Shown here: one piece after another, positions 43,894 through 52,828 of the stretch
Layout: each line of letters opens with the position of its first letter
Position numbering within the stretch: the stretch's first letter is position 1
NCBI GenBank assembly: GCA_014804965.1
Contig: JAAUYU010000029.1
Location: forward strand, 13,760-69,248
Direction of reading: 5' to 3'
DNA length: 55,489 bases
Source: Desulfovibrio sp.
GTDB lineage: Bacteria > Desulfobacterota > Desulfovibrionia > Desulfovibrionales > Desulfovibrionaceae
Translations under genes and position numbers: made by a program
The notes under the pieces: model-generated
Databases searched by the model: none
What the model saw: only the letters and a program-made list of their open reading frames with translations
Told to the model about the DNA's origin: nothing

Positions 43894-44835
43894 ATGACGC
43901 AGCAGCACGCACGCTCCCTGCCGCCCTTGCCGCAACTTGACGGCGTGGTGGTGCTGGACAAGCCCACCGGGCCCACGTCGGCCCGCTGCGTGGCCGCGCT
44001 CAAGCGCCTGGGGCAGAAGAAGATCGGCCATGCGGGCACGCTGGACCCGCTGGCCTCGGGCGTGTTGCTTATCCTGCTCGGGCAGGCGACCAAGCTCTCG
44101 TCCTTCCTCATGGAGGGCGGCGGCAAGGTCTACCGGGGCTGCTTGCGCCTCGGCCAGACCACGGACACCTGGGACAGCCAGGGCGAGGTCCTTTCCGAGG
44201 CGCCGTGGCAGGCGGTGGACGCGGAGGCCGTGGCGCGGGACGTGGCCTCGTGGACGGCCCTCAGCGAGCAGCCTGTGCCGCCCTATTCGGCGGCCAAGCA
44301 CGAGGGGCAGCCCCTCTACCGGCTGGCGCGCCGGGGCAGGACGGCCCCGGCCAAGACCAAGGCCGTGAAAATTTCACAGGCGGCAGTGCTTGAGGTGGAC
44401 CTGCCGTTTGTGCGCTTCCGGGTCGCGTGCGGCTCCGGCACCTATGTTCGCTCCCTGGCCCACAGCTTGGGGATGCGCTTGGGCTGCGGGGCCGTGCTCA
44501 CGGAACTGGTCCGGGAGTACAGCCACCCCTTCGGGCTCGATGAAGCCACGGGGCTCGACGCCCTTATGGCCGACCCTGCCCTCCTGGCGGAGCGGGTGCG
44601 GCCCCTGGCCGACGCGCTCCCCGCCTGGCCCCGCCTCCGGCTCACGCCGGAGCAGGAACGGCGCGTGCGCAACGGCATGGCGCTCCCCGTGAGCGCGGTA
44701 GCCGCAAGCGGCGGGGGCGCCGGGGACGCCGCCCATGCCCTGCTCTGCGCGGCGGACGGCGCGGCGCTGGCACTTGCGCGGCGCGACATGACGCCGCTGG
44801 GCGAGGCATGGGCCGTCATCCGGGGGCTCTGGTAA
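43894..44835 (+). CDS. truB: tRNA pseudouridine-55 synthase
   Basis: Makes the universal pseudouridine 55 in the tRNA T-loop. About 313 aa. N-terminal [17 protein letters not shown], catalytic block [19 protein letters not shown] with the conserved Asp, [17 protein letters not shown], and [36 protein letters not shown] is the second family signature, followed by a C-terminal PUA-like part. The ATG at 43894 matches the family N-terminus; 11 further in-frame codons upstream are unlikely. It precedes rpsO and pnp, the classic truB-rpsO-pnp order. Confidence 0.96.
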   Translation: MTQQHARSLPPLPQLDGVVVLDKPTGPTSARCVAALKRLGQKKIGHAGTLDPLASGVLLILLGQATKLSSFLMEGGGKVYRGCLRLGQTTDTWDSQGEVLSEAPWQAVDAEAVARDVASWTALSEQPVPPYSAAKHEGQPLYRLARRGRTAPAKTKAVKISQAAVLEVDLPFVRFRVACGSGTYVRSLAHSLGMRLGCGAVLTELVREYSHPFGLDEATGLDALMADPALLAERVRPLADALPAWPRLRLTPEQERRVRNGMALPVSAVAASGGGAGDAAHALLCAADGAALALARRDMTPLGEAWAVIRGLW

Positions 44836-44899
44836 GCCGGGGCACTGGAAGTCTGCAGGGGGAGGCGCATCATCAACCCTTCCTGAAAGGAGAACTGCT

Positions 44900-45169
44900 G
44901 TGGTCATGGATGCCGAACAGAAAAAGGCTGTCATTGACGCCCACGCCAAGCACGAGGGCGACACCGGCTCCCCTGAGGTGCAGGTGGCCCTGCTCACCGC
45001 GCGCATCGAGGGCCTCACCGGGCACTTCAAGGTGCACAAGAAGGACTTCCATTCGCGCACGGGCCTGCTCAAGCTGGTGGGCCATCGGCGCAAGATACTC
45101 AATTACCTGAAGAAAAAGGATATTCAGCGCTACCGCGCGCTTATCGAAAAACTGGGCTTGCGCAAGTAG
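44900..45169 (+). CDS. rpsO: 30S ribosomal protein S15
   Basis: Primary 16S rRNA-binding protein of the central 30S domain. 89 aa: [60 protein letters not shown], then [23 protein letters not shown] at 44900 is preferred over ATG at 44906, because AAGGAG lies seven bases upstream of the GTG. A strong hairpin follows 27 nt downstream. Confidence 0.98.
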   Translation: MVMDAEQKKAVIDAHAKHEGDTGSPEVQVALLTARIEGLTGHFKVHKKDFHSRTGLLKLVGHRRKILNYLKKKDIQRYRALIEKLGLRK

Positions 45170-45196
45170 GCTTTCGTTTTTATCATGGAAAAGATT

Positions 45197-45227
45197 GCCA
45201 AGGGGGGGCGCAAGGCTCCCCCTTGGC
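45197..45227 (+). terminator. Strong rpsO-pnp intergenic hairpin
   Basis: GCCAAGGGGG (45197-45206) pairs perfectly with CCCCCTTGGC (45218-45227) around an 11-nt loop. No U run follows, so it may be a partial terminator or a processing/RNase III target as in the rpsO-pnp region of E. coli. Confidence 0.6.
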
Positions 45228-45432
45228 GTATCAGACCGGCCCCGCTTGCGTGAGGCCGGGCTTCCGCTTTTCCCGCCCGGAAGAAGGCGCCCACGGGCGC
45301 ATCGGCGGGAAGGACGCCCCGAAAGGGGCCTAAACGCAGAAGGGGGGTCCGGGAAAATCAGGCAGGGCGCGGCCGAAGGTGCCAGCACGGCTGCCCGCTT
45401 TTCCCGGAATCCCCTTCACCCATGAGGAATGT
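45228..45432 (+). other. Structured leader of pnp
   Basis: The ~205 nt before pnp are rich in short self-complementary stretches, for example GGCGCC...GGGCGC near 45290-45302 and GCCCC-gaaa-GGGGC near 45315-45329 (a GNRA-capped hairpin). In other bacteria the pnp leader is the site of autoregulation by PNPase and RNase III; that function is only inferred here. Confidence 0.45.
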
Positions 45433-47631
45433 ATGGCACAGGATATTTTTGAGCCCACGCGGGTCACGGCCGAGGTGGGCGGCAAGGAAGTCATCCTTGA
45501 ATGCGGCCGCCTCGCCAACCAGGCGGACGGCGCGGTGTGGGTGCAGTGCGGCGGCACGGTGGTGCTCGTCACCGTGTGCTCGCAGCCGCTCGAGTTCGAC
45601 AAGGGCTTTTTCCCGCTGACCGTGGAATATTCGGAAAAAATGTACGCCGCCGGGCGCATCCCCGGGAGCTTCTTCCGGCGCGAGATCGGCCGCCCCTCCG
45701 AGCGCGAGACCCTGGTCTCCCGGCTCATCGACAGGCCCATCCGGCCGCTCTTCCCCAAGGGCCTCAACGAGGACGTGCAGGTGCTCGCCACCGTCATCTC
45801 CGCGGACCAGGAGAACGATTCCGACGTGCTCGCCATCACGGGCGCGTCGGCCGCGCTCATGATCTCGCGCCTGCCCTTCGCCGGGCCCGTAGCTGGGGGC
45901 CGCATCGGCCGCATCAACGGCCGCTTCGTGCTCAACCCCACCATTTCCGAGCAGGCGGCGAGCGACATCAACCTCGTGTTCGCGGCCTCGCGCGACGCGC
46001 TCACCATGGTGGAAGGCGAGGCGCACTTCGTGCCCGAGGACGACATCATCGAGGCGCTGGAATGGGGCCGCAAGGAGATCCAGCCGCTCATCGACGCGCA
46101 GTACAGGCTCGCCGAGCTTTGCGGCAAGCCCAAGATGGACTTCACCCCGCATGAGGACGACCCGAAGCTCGTCGCGCGCGTGGAGGAGCTGGCCCTTGCC
46201 GCCGGCCTCGACGACGCCCTGCGCGTGCCCGAAAAGCTGGCCCGCAAGGAGGCGCGCAAGGCCGTCAAGACCGCAGTGCTCACGGCGCTTGCCGACGACC
46301 CGGACTGGGCGGAAAACGAGGCCGCGCTCAAGGCCGTGCCCGACATGCTGGGCGACCTCGAGAAGCGCCTCGTGCGTGGGCGCATCGTCAAGGAAGGCAC
46401 GCGCATCGACGGCCGCGACGTGAAAAGCGTGCGGCCCATCCAGATCCAGACCGGCGTTCTCCCCCGCGCCCACGGCTCGGCGCTGTTCCGGCGCGGCGAG
46501 ACCAAGTCCATGGTGGTGACCACGCTCGGCTCCTCCACGGACGAGCAGCGCATGGATTCGCTCACGGGCGACGTGACCAAGCGCTTCATGCTCCACTACA
46601 ACTTCCCGCCCTATTGCGTGGGCGAGGTCAAGCCCGTGCGCCTCTCGCGCCGGGAAATCGGCCACGGCGCCCTCGCCGAGCGCTCGCTTCGGCCCATCCT
46701 GCCCCCGGATACGGACTTCCCCTTCACCCTGCGCGTGGTGGCCGAGACCATGGAATCCAACGGCTCCTCGTCCATGGCTGCGGTGTGCGGCGGCTCGCTC
46801 GCCCTCATGGACGCGGGCGTGCCCGTGTCCGCGCCGGTGGCCGGCGTTGCCATGGGCCTCATCAAGGAGGGCGACCGCTTCATCGTGCTCACCGACATCC
46901 TCGGCGACGAGGACGCGCTCGGCGACATGGACTTCAAGATCGCGGGCACGGCCGATGGCGTGACCGGCGTGCAGATGGACATCAAGATCACGGGCCTCAC
47001 CACGGACATCATGCGCGCGGCCATGCGCCAGGCGCGCGAGGGGCGCCTGCACATCCTCGGCGAAATGGCCAAGGCCATCGCCGAGCCGCGCAAGGAGCTC
47101 TCACGCTATGCGCCGCAGCACGCCGAGATCTTCGTGAACCCCGACATCATCCGGCTCATCATCGGGCCCGGCGGCAAGAACATCAAGGCCATCACCACGG
47201 CCACGGGCGCCTCGGTGGACATCGAGGACTCGGGCCGCGTCTCCATCTTCGCGCCTACGGCCGAGGCGCTGGAAAAGGCGCGGGAAATGGTCTCCTACTA
47301 TGACCAGCGTCCGGACCTCGGCAAGAACTACCTCGCCAAGGTGCGCAAGGTCATGGACATCGGCGCCATCGTGGAGGTGCTCCCCAATGTGGAGGCGCTG
47401 GTCCATGTGTCGCAGCTCGACATCGGCCGCGTGGAGCAGCCTGGCGACGTAGCGCGCATCGGCGAGGACATGCTCGTCAAGGTCATCGAGATCAATGGCG
47501 ACCGCATCCGCGCCAGCCGCAAGGCCGTGCTCCTCGAGGAGCAGGGCCATCCCTGGAACCCGGAGGAGACCGCGCGCCCGCCGCGCCGCGAAGGCGGCGA
47601 CCGGAATCGCGGCCCGCGCCGCCAGGGCTAG
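45433..47631 (+). CDS. pnp: Polyribonucleotide nucleotidyltransferase (PNPase)
   Basis: Phosphorolytic 3'-5' exoribonuclease of RNA turnover. 732 aa with two RNase PH domains: residues about 5-215 contain FFPLTVEYSEKMYAAGRIPG and FFRREIGRPSERETL, and residues about 330-555 contain RAHGSALFRRGETKSMV and DFKIAGTADGVTGVQMDIK with the catalytic DxK acids. A KH domain follows (LIIGPGGKNIKAI, about 575) and an S1 domain (VRKVMDIGAIVEVLPNVEALVHVS, in pieces about 640-700), ending in an Arg-rich tail. ATG at 45433 has TGAGGA upstream. Complete and normal in all key residues visible. Confidence 0.98.
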   Translation: MAQDIFEPTRVTAEVGGKEVILECGRLANQADGAVWVQCGGTVVLVTVCSQPLEFDKGFFPLTVEYSEKMYAAGRIPGSFFRREIGRPSERETLVSRLIDRPIRPLFPKGLNEDVQVLATVISADQENDSDVLAITGASAALMISRLPFAGPVAGGRIGRINGRFVLNPTISEQAASDINLVFAASRDALTMVEGEAHFVPEDDIIEALEWGRKEIQPLIDAQYRLAELCGKPKMDFTPHEDDPKLVARVEELALAAGLDDALRVPEKLARKEARKAVKTAVLTALADDPDWAENEAALKAVPDMLGDLEKRLVRGRIVKEGTRIDGRDVKSVRPIQIQTGVLPRAHGSALFRRGETKSMVVTTLGSSTDEQRMDSLTGDVTKRFMLHYNFPPYCVGEVKPVRLSRREIGHGALAERSLRPILPPDTDFPFTLRVVAETMESNGSSSMAAVCGGSLALMDAGVPVSAPVAGVAMGLIKEGDRFIVLTDILGDEDALGDMDFKIAGTADGVTGVQMDIKITGLTTDIMRAAMRQAREGRLHILGEMAKAIAEPRKELSRYAPQHAEIFVNPDIIRLIIGPGGKNIKAITTATGASVDIEDSGRVSIFAPTAEALEKAREMVSYYDQRPDLGKNYLAKVRKVMDIGAIVEVLPNVEALVHVSQLDIGRVEQPGDVARIGEDMLVKVIEINGDRIRASRKAVLLEEQGHPWNPEETARPPRREGGDRNRGPRRQG

Positions 47632-47707
47632 CCCTTTTGCGTAACTGATGCCGCTCCTCACGGCCCGGAGAACCGCTCCGGGCCTGAGGAGTGGCCGGAG
47701 GACAGGC

Positions 47708-48706
47708 ATGTTCGGAAAAAAGAAGAAGCCCAAGGCCCCATCGGCCACTGAGGCCGGGACGCCCGCGGAGCACGAGCAGCCCAAAAAGCGCCCCGGCGCG
47801 GACCGCGTCCACGCCGAGGGCTTGGGCGATGCCTGGGTGGCGCTCACCGGGCTCAATCCCGCGGCCATCATGCCGCAGGTGGTGGCCACCGTGCTCAAGG
47901 AGGGCGGCACGCGCCCGCCGTGGCAGTGGAGGCGCGGCGGCCGCGAGCATGTGCTCATGGCCTGGCCCGAGGACCAGCCCGTACGCGCGGCCGTGCTCGT
48001 GGAGGGGGAGGAGGGCGGCAAACTCACTCCCGTGACCGCCGTGCCCCTGCTGGAGGGCCTGCCCAACGACCTCGAGGTGGAGGCCGTGCAGCCCCGTGCC
48101 GAGGGGCTGGGCGCGGATGTGGCCGTGACCATGATGGAGGGCGAGAACCCCATGTGGTTCTTCGACCCGCTCTATGGCCGCGACAAGGACGACCTCACGC
48201 CCGGCATCACGCATACTTTCTGGCTGGCGGGGCTCGCGCTCGGCATCCGCAAGGCGCTCCTCGACGAGCTCACCATCACCCAGGGCCCGCAGTACGAAGC
48301 CCACGCGGCCGCATGGCTGGAGGAGCATCCCGGCGCCTCGCGCCTCGACGTGCCGCCGCTCAAGATACCCATGACGGGCAAGCGCGCCATCATGCCGGGG
48401 CGCCGCTTCGGCGAGTACCAGGTGCGCAACGTGGTGGAGCGCGTGGAGGACTTCCGCCTGGAAAAGATGGACGTCAAGGCCCTCTACCTCAACTTCCCCT
48501 TTGAGGACCGCGCGCCGCTCAGGCTCGCGCTCTATGCGTCCAAGTTCGTGCTCGGCGACTATGTGCCCGAGGAGGGCGATGAGATCGAGGCCTATGTCTG
48601 GCTCGAGGGCCGCATCATCGACCTCGAACAGCCAGCGGCGCCGGGCGCTGACGACGCGGCCGCGGCAGCCCGTGGTCCCGCGCCGGGGACCACGCCGCAT
48701 CAGTAG
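47708..48706 (+). CDS. Conserved hypothetical cytoplasmic protein
   Basis: 332 aa, start MFGKKKKPKAPSAT with GGAGGACAGG upstream. A Lys/Pro-rich N-terminus is followed by a compact domain with no signal or membrane segments: VVATVLKEGGTRPPWQWRRG, WFFDPLYGRDKDDLTPG, HTFWLAGLALGIRKAL and GRRFGEYQVRNVVERVE. The sequence is full-length and well coded, but I do not recognise the family; it looks like a lineage-specific (Desulfovibrio-type) protein. It lies between pnp and the NfeD-SPFH genes, 30 nt before the former's neighbour, and may be co-transcribed with them. Confidence 0.7.
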   Translation: MFGKKKKPKAPSATEAGTPAEHEQPKKRPGADRVHAEGLGDAWVALTGLNPAAIMPQVVATVLKEGGTRPPWQWRRGGREHVLMAWPEDQPVRAAVLVEGEEGGKLTPVTAVPLLEGLPNDLEVEAVQPRAEGLGADVAVTMMEGENPMWFFDPLYGRDKDDLTPGITHTFWLAGLALGIRKALLDELTITQGPQYEAHAAAWLEEHPGASRLDVPPLKIPMTGKRAIMPGRRFGEYQVRNVVERVEDFRLEKMDVKALYLNFPFEDRAPLRLALYASKFVLGDYVPEEGDEIEAYVWLEGRIIDLEQPAAPGADDAAAAARGPAPGTTPHQ

Positions 48707-48736
48707 TTTCCGCAGCCTTTTTCGGAGGCGCGCGCC

Positions 48737-49255
48737 ATGAGCCTGCCCCTGATCTGGTTCTTGCTGGGCACAGCCTTTCTGGCGGTGGAGCTCGTCAATC
48801 CCACCCTGGTTCTGGGATTCTTCGGCATCGGGGCCTGGGTCACGGCCTGCGCCGCCCTTGTGGGTCTCGGGCTTGCATGGCAGATTGTGCTCTTCATCGT
48901 GGCCTCGCTGCTGGCGCTGCGCCTGCTCCGGCGGCGCTTCCGCCATGTGTTCGGCGGCCGCGCCGAAGCCGCCACGGACCCGCATGACTACGGGGGCACG
49001 GGCGACGCCGCGCCGCCGCACCCGCTGGCCGGGCATACGGGCCGGGTGAGCAAGCCCGTCCGGCCGGACGGCCGCGGCGAGGTGCGTATCGACGGCAGCT
49101 TCTGGCGCGCCGTCGCGTCGGTTTACATTCCCGAAGGCCGCGAGGTGCGCGTCCTCGGCGCGGAGCCGGAGGATTCGCTCGTCCTGCGCGTGGAACCGCT
49201 CGCGCAGGCTGACAGCGGCACCCAATGGCCCGATAAGGCTCATCAAAAGGACTGA
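48737..49255 (+). CDS. NfeD-like membrane protein
   Basis: 172 aa. Two to three N-terminal hydrophobic segments (about 4-65, with LVNPTLVLGFFGIGAWVTA) are followed by a C-terminal OB-fold NfeD domain (GHTGRVSKPVRPDGRGEVRI...WRAVASVYIPEGREVRVL). These proteins are encoded next to stomatin-like proteins and form membrane microdomain partners, as here. GGAGG stands upstream. Ends 3 nt before the SPFH gene. This is the short form without the ClpP-like protease domain. Confidence 0.9.
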   Translation: MSLPLIWFLLGTAFLAVELVNPTLVLGFFGIGAWVTACAALVGLGLAWQIVLFIVASLLALRLLRRRFRHVFGGRAEAATDPHDYGGTGDAAPPHPLAGHTGRVSKPVRPDGRGEVRIDGSFWRAVASVYIPEGREVRVLGAEPEDSLVLRVEPLAQADSGTQWPDKAHQKD

Positions 49256-49258
49256 TTT

Positions 49259-50287
49259 ATGGACGCCCTCCTCGGTTATGGCTGGCTCGTGCTGCTGGCG
49301 GCGCTCGTCATCGTCGTGCTCGTCAAGAGCGCGGTGGTGGTGCCCAACCAGTCGGCCTATGTGGTGGAGCGGCTGGGCAAGTTCCACAAGGTGCTCTATG
49401 CGGGCTTCCACCTGCTCGTGCCCTTCGTGGACGTGGTGGCCTACCGCCGCAGCCTCAAGGAGCAGGTGCTGGACGTGCCCAAGCAGACCTGCATCACGCG
49501 CGACAACGTGACCGTGGACATCGACGGCGTGCTTTACCTTCAGGTCATCACTCCGGAAAAATCGGCCTACGGCATCTCCGACTACGAATGGGGCGCCATC
49601 CAGCTGGCGCAGACCTCGCTGCGCTCGGTCATCGGCACCCTGGTACTGGACAAGACCTTTGAGGAGCGCACGCGCATCAACCAGGAAGTGGTGGAGGCGC
49701 TGGACTCGGCCACCGCGCCCTGGGGCGTCAAGGTGCTGCGCTACGAGATCCGCGACATCACGCCGCCGCGCAATGTCATGGAGGCCATGGAAAAGCAGAT
49801 GCGCGCCGAGCGGGAAAAGCGGGCTGCCATCGCACTTTCCGAGGGCGACATGCAGTCGCGCATCAATCTCGCCGAAGGCCAAAAGCAGGCGGCCATCGCC
49901 CAGTCCGAAGGCCAGAAGCAGGCGCTCATCAACCAGGCCGACGGCGAGGCCGCGCAGATCCGCAAGGTGGCCGAAGCCACGGCCGAGGCGCTCGACATCG
50001 TGGGGCGCGAGCTCGGCGGGGATGCCGTGGCGGCCGCGCAACTGCGCGTGGCCGAGGCCTGGATCGCGGAGTTCGGGCGCCTCGCGCAGAAGGGCAACAG
50101 CCTCATCATCCCGACAAATCTGGCGGATGCGGCGGGCATGGTGGCGGCGGTGACGAAGATCATCAGGCCGCACGAGGGACTCGGCGCACTGGCGGCCAAG
50201 GGGGCCGCAGGGCGGGCGGCCGGTGCGGAGGAAGCCGCGGCCCCGGCTGCTCCCGGCGCGGACAGTGGGACCGGCGCCCGTGCCTGA
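49259..50287 (+). CDS. SPFH/stomatin-like protein (QmcA type)
   Basis: 342 aa. An N-terminal membrane anchor (about 8-28) precedes the SPFH domain: VVPNQSAYVVERLGKFHKVL, LLVPFVDVVAYRRSLKEQVL, DVPKQTCITRDNVTVDIDGV. It continues with SAYGISDYEWGAIQLAQTSL and RYEIRDITPPRNVMEAMEKQ. A coiled-coil region (about 175-270) has repeated A-E-G-Q/K heptads, and a low-complexity Ala-rich tail ends the protein. It scaffolds membrane microdomains and associated proteases. Encoded 3 nt after the NfeD partner and overlapping the next gene by 8 nt. Confidence 0.93.
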   Translation: MDALLGYGWLVLLAALVIVVLVKSAVVVPNQSAYVVERLGKFHKVLYAGFHLLVPFVDVVAYRRSLKEQVLDVPKQTCITRDNVTVDIDGVLYLQVITPEKSAYGISDYEWGAIQLAQTSLRSVIGTLVLDKTFEERTRINQEVVEALDSATAPWGVKVLRYEIRDITPPRNVMEAMEKQMRAEREKRAAIALSEGDMQSRINLAEGQKQAAIAQSEGQKQALINQADGEAAQIRKVAEATAEALDIVGRELGGDAVAAAQLRVAEAWIAEFGRLAQKGNSLIIPTNLADAAGMVAAVTKIIRPHEGLGALAAKGAAGRAAGAEEAAAPAAPGADSGTGARA

Positions 50288-51098
50288 GCCCCGGCCCTCC
50301 CGGACAGGCGCCCGCGCGGGCGCTCGCCCCAAGGCAGCCCCCACTGTCCCCTGGTATGTCGGGGAGCACAGGGACGCCCTCTTCTACCTGCTCATCGCGG
50401 TGTTTTTTCTGGAGCTTGTGGTGGGCGGCGTGGCTTTCTTCTACGGCATCATGCACGCAGCGCCGGAAACTGCGGGCGGCCCGCCCGTGGCGCGCTTTCC
50501 GTGGCTCGCCTGGTGCCTCGCGGCCGTACTCACCCCGGTGGGCCTTCTGCTCATCGTCCATCTTGCCGGGACCTGGCTCTCGCGTACGCTCACACGCGAG
50601 GAAGCGCAGGCGGCCGCTCCTGACGCCTCAGAGGCCGAGGCCGGCCCGGCTCAGGAAAATCTCCCCGAAGGCCTGCGCCGCTTTTACGCCATGGTGCGCA
50701 ACGCGCCGACCCTGGTGGTCCTGTTGGGCATTTTGCTGCTCGGGGCCGTGCTTTTCTTCGCCGAGGGCGCGCTCTCGGCCCTCGGCCGCGCGGGCGTGGC
50801 GCTCATCCCCTATATCCCGTGGATAGCGGGAAGCGCAGCCGCGCTCCTCGCCGTGTGCTTCCTGGGCCATGCCTGGTTCGTCTACCGGCAGCGCCGCATG
50901 GAACAGGAATACGCCTACCGCCGCGAAGTGCTGGAACGCACGGGCATGGTGCTCATGGACAAGTCCTGCGTGGCCCTGCCGCCGGCGGGCACGGATGGCC
51001 CGGGCGCGCCGGGTCTGGCCGCCGCTCCTGCCGCCCTCCCGGAAGTGATGGATGTGGAGGCGAGTCGGACAGTCCCTCAGGGCGATGAGCCCGACTAG
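50280..51098 (+). CDS. Membrane protein of unknown function after the SPFH gene
   Basis: About 272 aa if the GTG at 50280 is the start (overlapping the SPFH stop by 8 nt); an in-frame ATG at 50223 is less likely. Four hydrophobic segments: FYLLIAVFFLELVVGGVAFF near residue 35, then WLAWCLAAVLTPVGLLLIV, LVVLLGILLLGAVLFFAEG and WIAGSAAALLAVCFLGHAWF. A cytoplasmic coiled stretch (YRQRRMEQEYAYRREVLERT) and a disordered tail follow. I do not recognise the family. Its tight spacing suggests it works with the NfeD/SPFH pair. Confidence 0.6.
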   Translation: MPEPRPSRTGARAGARPKAAPTVPWYVGEHRDALFYLLIAVFFLELVVGGVAFFYGIMHAAPETAGGPPVARFPWLAWCLAAVLTPVGLLLIVHLAGTWLSRTLTREEAQAAAPDASEAEAGPAQENLPEGLRRFYAMVRNAPTLVVLLGILLLGAVLFFAEGALSALGRAGVALIPYIPWIAGSAAALLAVCFLGHAWFVYRQRRMEQEYAYRREVLERTGMVLMDKSCVALPPAGTDGPGAPGLAAAPAALPEVMDVEASRTVPQGDEPD

Positions 51099-51135
51099 CC
51101 ATTAAAGCTCCGCTTCAGGTATCTTTTTGACGCAA

Positions 51136-51170
51136 AAGGCGGCGCAGCCCAAGCCGGGATGCGCCGCCTT
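51136..51170. terminator. Strong hairpin between convergent units
   Basis: AAGGCGGCGCA (51136-51146) and TGCGCCGCCTT (51160-51170) are perfect 11-bp arms. On the minus strand the stem is followed by TTTT, making a terminator for the island genes that end at 51238. It can also stop plus-strand transcripts of the SPFH cluster. Confidence 0.75.
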
Positions 51171-51237
51171 GTCGTAGAGCTGAAAAATCGTGCCTCTGTT
51201 TTATCGGTTCCAGCCCGGCCCCGTGATGTGGCCAAGG

Positions 51238-52776
51238 TCAAACATAGAAGCCGGAAACGGGAAGAGCCCCCGGGCTTTTCTTCCATCTCCTGTACGCCCG
51301 GGCACCCAAGGCCCGCAAGGCGCATATTCCCGCCAGGAGAAAAAAGGCTTCTGTGGGTTCGACATACCTGCTGATCATATGATGTCCCACAGCAGCGGCC
51401 AAGAGCGCCATAATGTGGATCGCCACCATAATGCCAAGTGGCCACCGGACTTTGGGCACCATTCCTATGGCCCCCAGGGAAAGGACGAGTGCTCCGATAT
51501 TTATGGCAAAGGAGGCAGGCGGCCAGGGGGAGAGCTGCCAAATATCCTTGTAATATCCCAATCCGCCGAGAAAATTCTGCCATCCATTGACAAATATCTC
51601 TGTCCTGTGCCGCTGCCACAGGCCCGAATTGAGCTCCTTGCCGAAAATAATCCTCTGGCGCAGGTTAAGCCCTGCCAGGCCTTTTTCATTTTTGAAATGT
51701 GCCCACACCTCCCTCAAGGGCCCGTAGGAGAGATTGTCCCCGATTCTCCTTCGTCTCCAGGGCGGAGAGTCGTTGGGGTCAAGGGTAATTTTTGGATACG
51801 GCGCTTCACCGTTGACGAGTTTATGGAGAAATTCCTCTTTATGTTCCCCAAACCAGAGCGTGAATTTTCTTGCCCTTTCCGTCGGCATATACTGGGCATC
51901 CTCAGCTTCCGCAAAACGACAAAAAGCAGAATAGTGCATGTTGGGATGTGTATGCAAAAAAAGCTGGCCGCCGGTGATGCTCAGCCATCCGATATAGCCA
52001 TAGGCAATCAGGAGCGGACTGAAGGCAAGCGTTGGTTTCAGGAGTGCCCGAACGCCTTTTTTGGCCCCCGTAACGAGTTGCCAGAGAAATATCAGCGAGC
52101 AGATCCCCGTCAAAGAAAGCGTCTGAGGGCGGAGAAGAAAGGCACACGACGCGCAAAGGCATGCCAGGGCGAAAAAAAGACTTTGTCGTGAGCATCTTGG
52201 TGCAAACAACATAAATGCGGCACAGGACCAGGTAAAGGCACTTGAGAGAGGCTCGGTCATAATCATTTCGGGGTCGGCCGGCGGCGCGAGCCAAAGGGCG
52301 GCAGCGAGGGCAACGAAGGAAAAACCCGGGGAAAACCAGCGACAGAGTGAAAGGTAGAATATAGCAAGGGCAATGGCCAGCGCTCCTCTCTGAAAACGGG
52401 CGAGCGCCTCGAATCTTTTGGCGACTCCAGCCTCGGCGGCGATGTCATAGATAGGTTCTTCCGGTCCTGCCAGCCAATCAATGCGGGGCTTTACCGCCTT
52501 CTCCATGAAAGCATCAAGAAATTTCTGTCGGTGCGGATACAGGAAGAGGTAGAGAACTGCAGGATAGCCAATAGACCTGTGGGAAAGCCAAGGGTCGGTC
52601 CAGCCCTTAAATCCCACATAGGTGTGCGTATCACCTGTCCAAAAATACGCATCGCCATGCCAGTTATGACGGCTTTGCAAAGGCATGCAGTAGACGAGAA
52701 GAAACAGGCACCCCGCCAGAATAACATGCAGCCAGGGGGAGTCGATTCTATTGGCGCTCAGGAAATGATGAATCAT
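51238..52776 (-). CDS. GT-C-like polytopic membrane protein of a glycan island
   Basis: 512 aa with about ten membrane segments. The first large outer loop reads WHGDAYFWTGDTHTYVGFKG, a D/H-rich loop in the place where GT-C transferases carry catalytic Asp. Later there is WLAPPADPEMIMTEPLSSAF. The C-terminus GHHMISRYVEPTEAFFLLAG is also found, diverged, in the stub at 55109-55270. Base composition is clearly lower in GC than the chromosome core. It is third in a minus-strand unit behind the GT2 and UPF0104 genes (52-nt gap). Glycosyltransferase function is inferred from topology and context, not from a confirmed motif. Confidence 0.65.
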   Translation of the reverse strand: MIHHFLSANRIDSPWLHVILAGCLFLLVYCMPLQSRHNWHGDAYFWTGDTHTYVGFKGWTDPWLSHRSIGYPAVLYLFLYPHRQKFLDAFMEKAVKPRIDWLAGPEEPIYDIAAEAGVAKRFEALARFQRGALAIALAIFYLSLCRWFSPGFSFVALAAALWLAPPADPEMIMTEPLSSAFTWSCAAFMLFAPRCSRQSLFFALACLCASCAFLLRPQTLSLTGICSLIFLWQLVTGAKKGVRALLKPTLAFSPLLIAYGYIGWLSITGGQLFLHTHPNMHYSAFCRFAEAEDAQYMPTERARKFTLWFGEHKEEFLHKLVNGEAPYPKITLDPNDSPPWRRRRIGDNLSYGPLREVWAHFKNEKGLAGLNLRQRIIFGKELNSGLWQRHRTEIFVNGWQNFLGGLGYYKDIWQLSPWPPASFAINIGALVLSLGAIGMVPKVRWPLGIMVAIHIMALLAAAVGHHMISRYVEPTEAFFLLAGICALRALGARAYRRWKKSPGALPVSGFYV

Positions 52777-52828
52777 CGAGATATTCCTCCAGCGGAGAAG
52801 ACAGCATAAGTCTTATAATTTTCCTACT

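Noticed and set aside
47492..50344. 950-codon open frame opposite the pnp end, NfeD and SPFH genes
   Set aside because: It spans several well-supported plus-strand genes and their gaps and has no recognisable domain.
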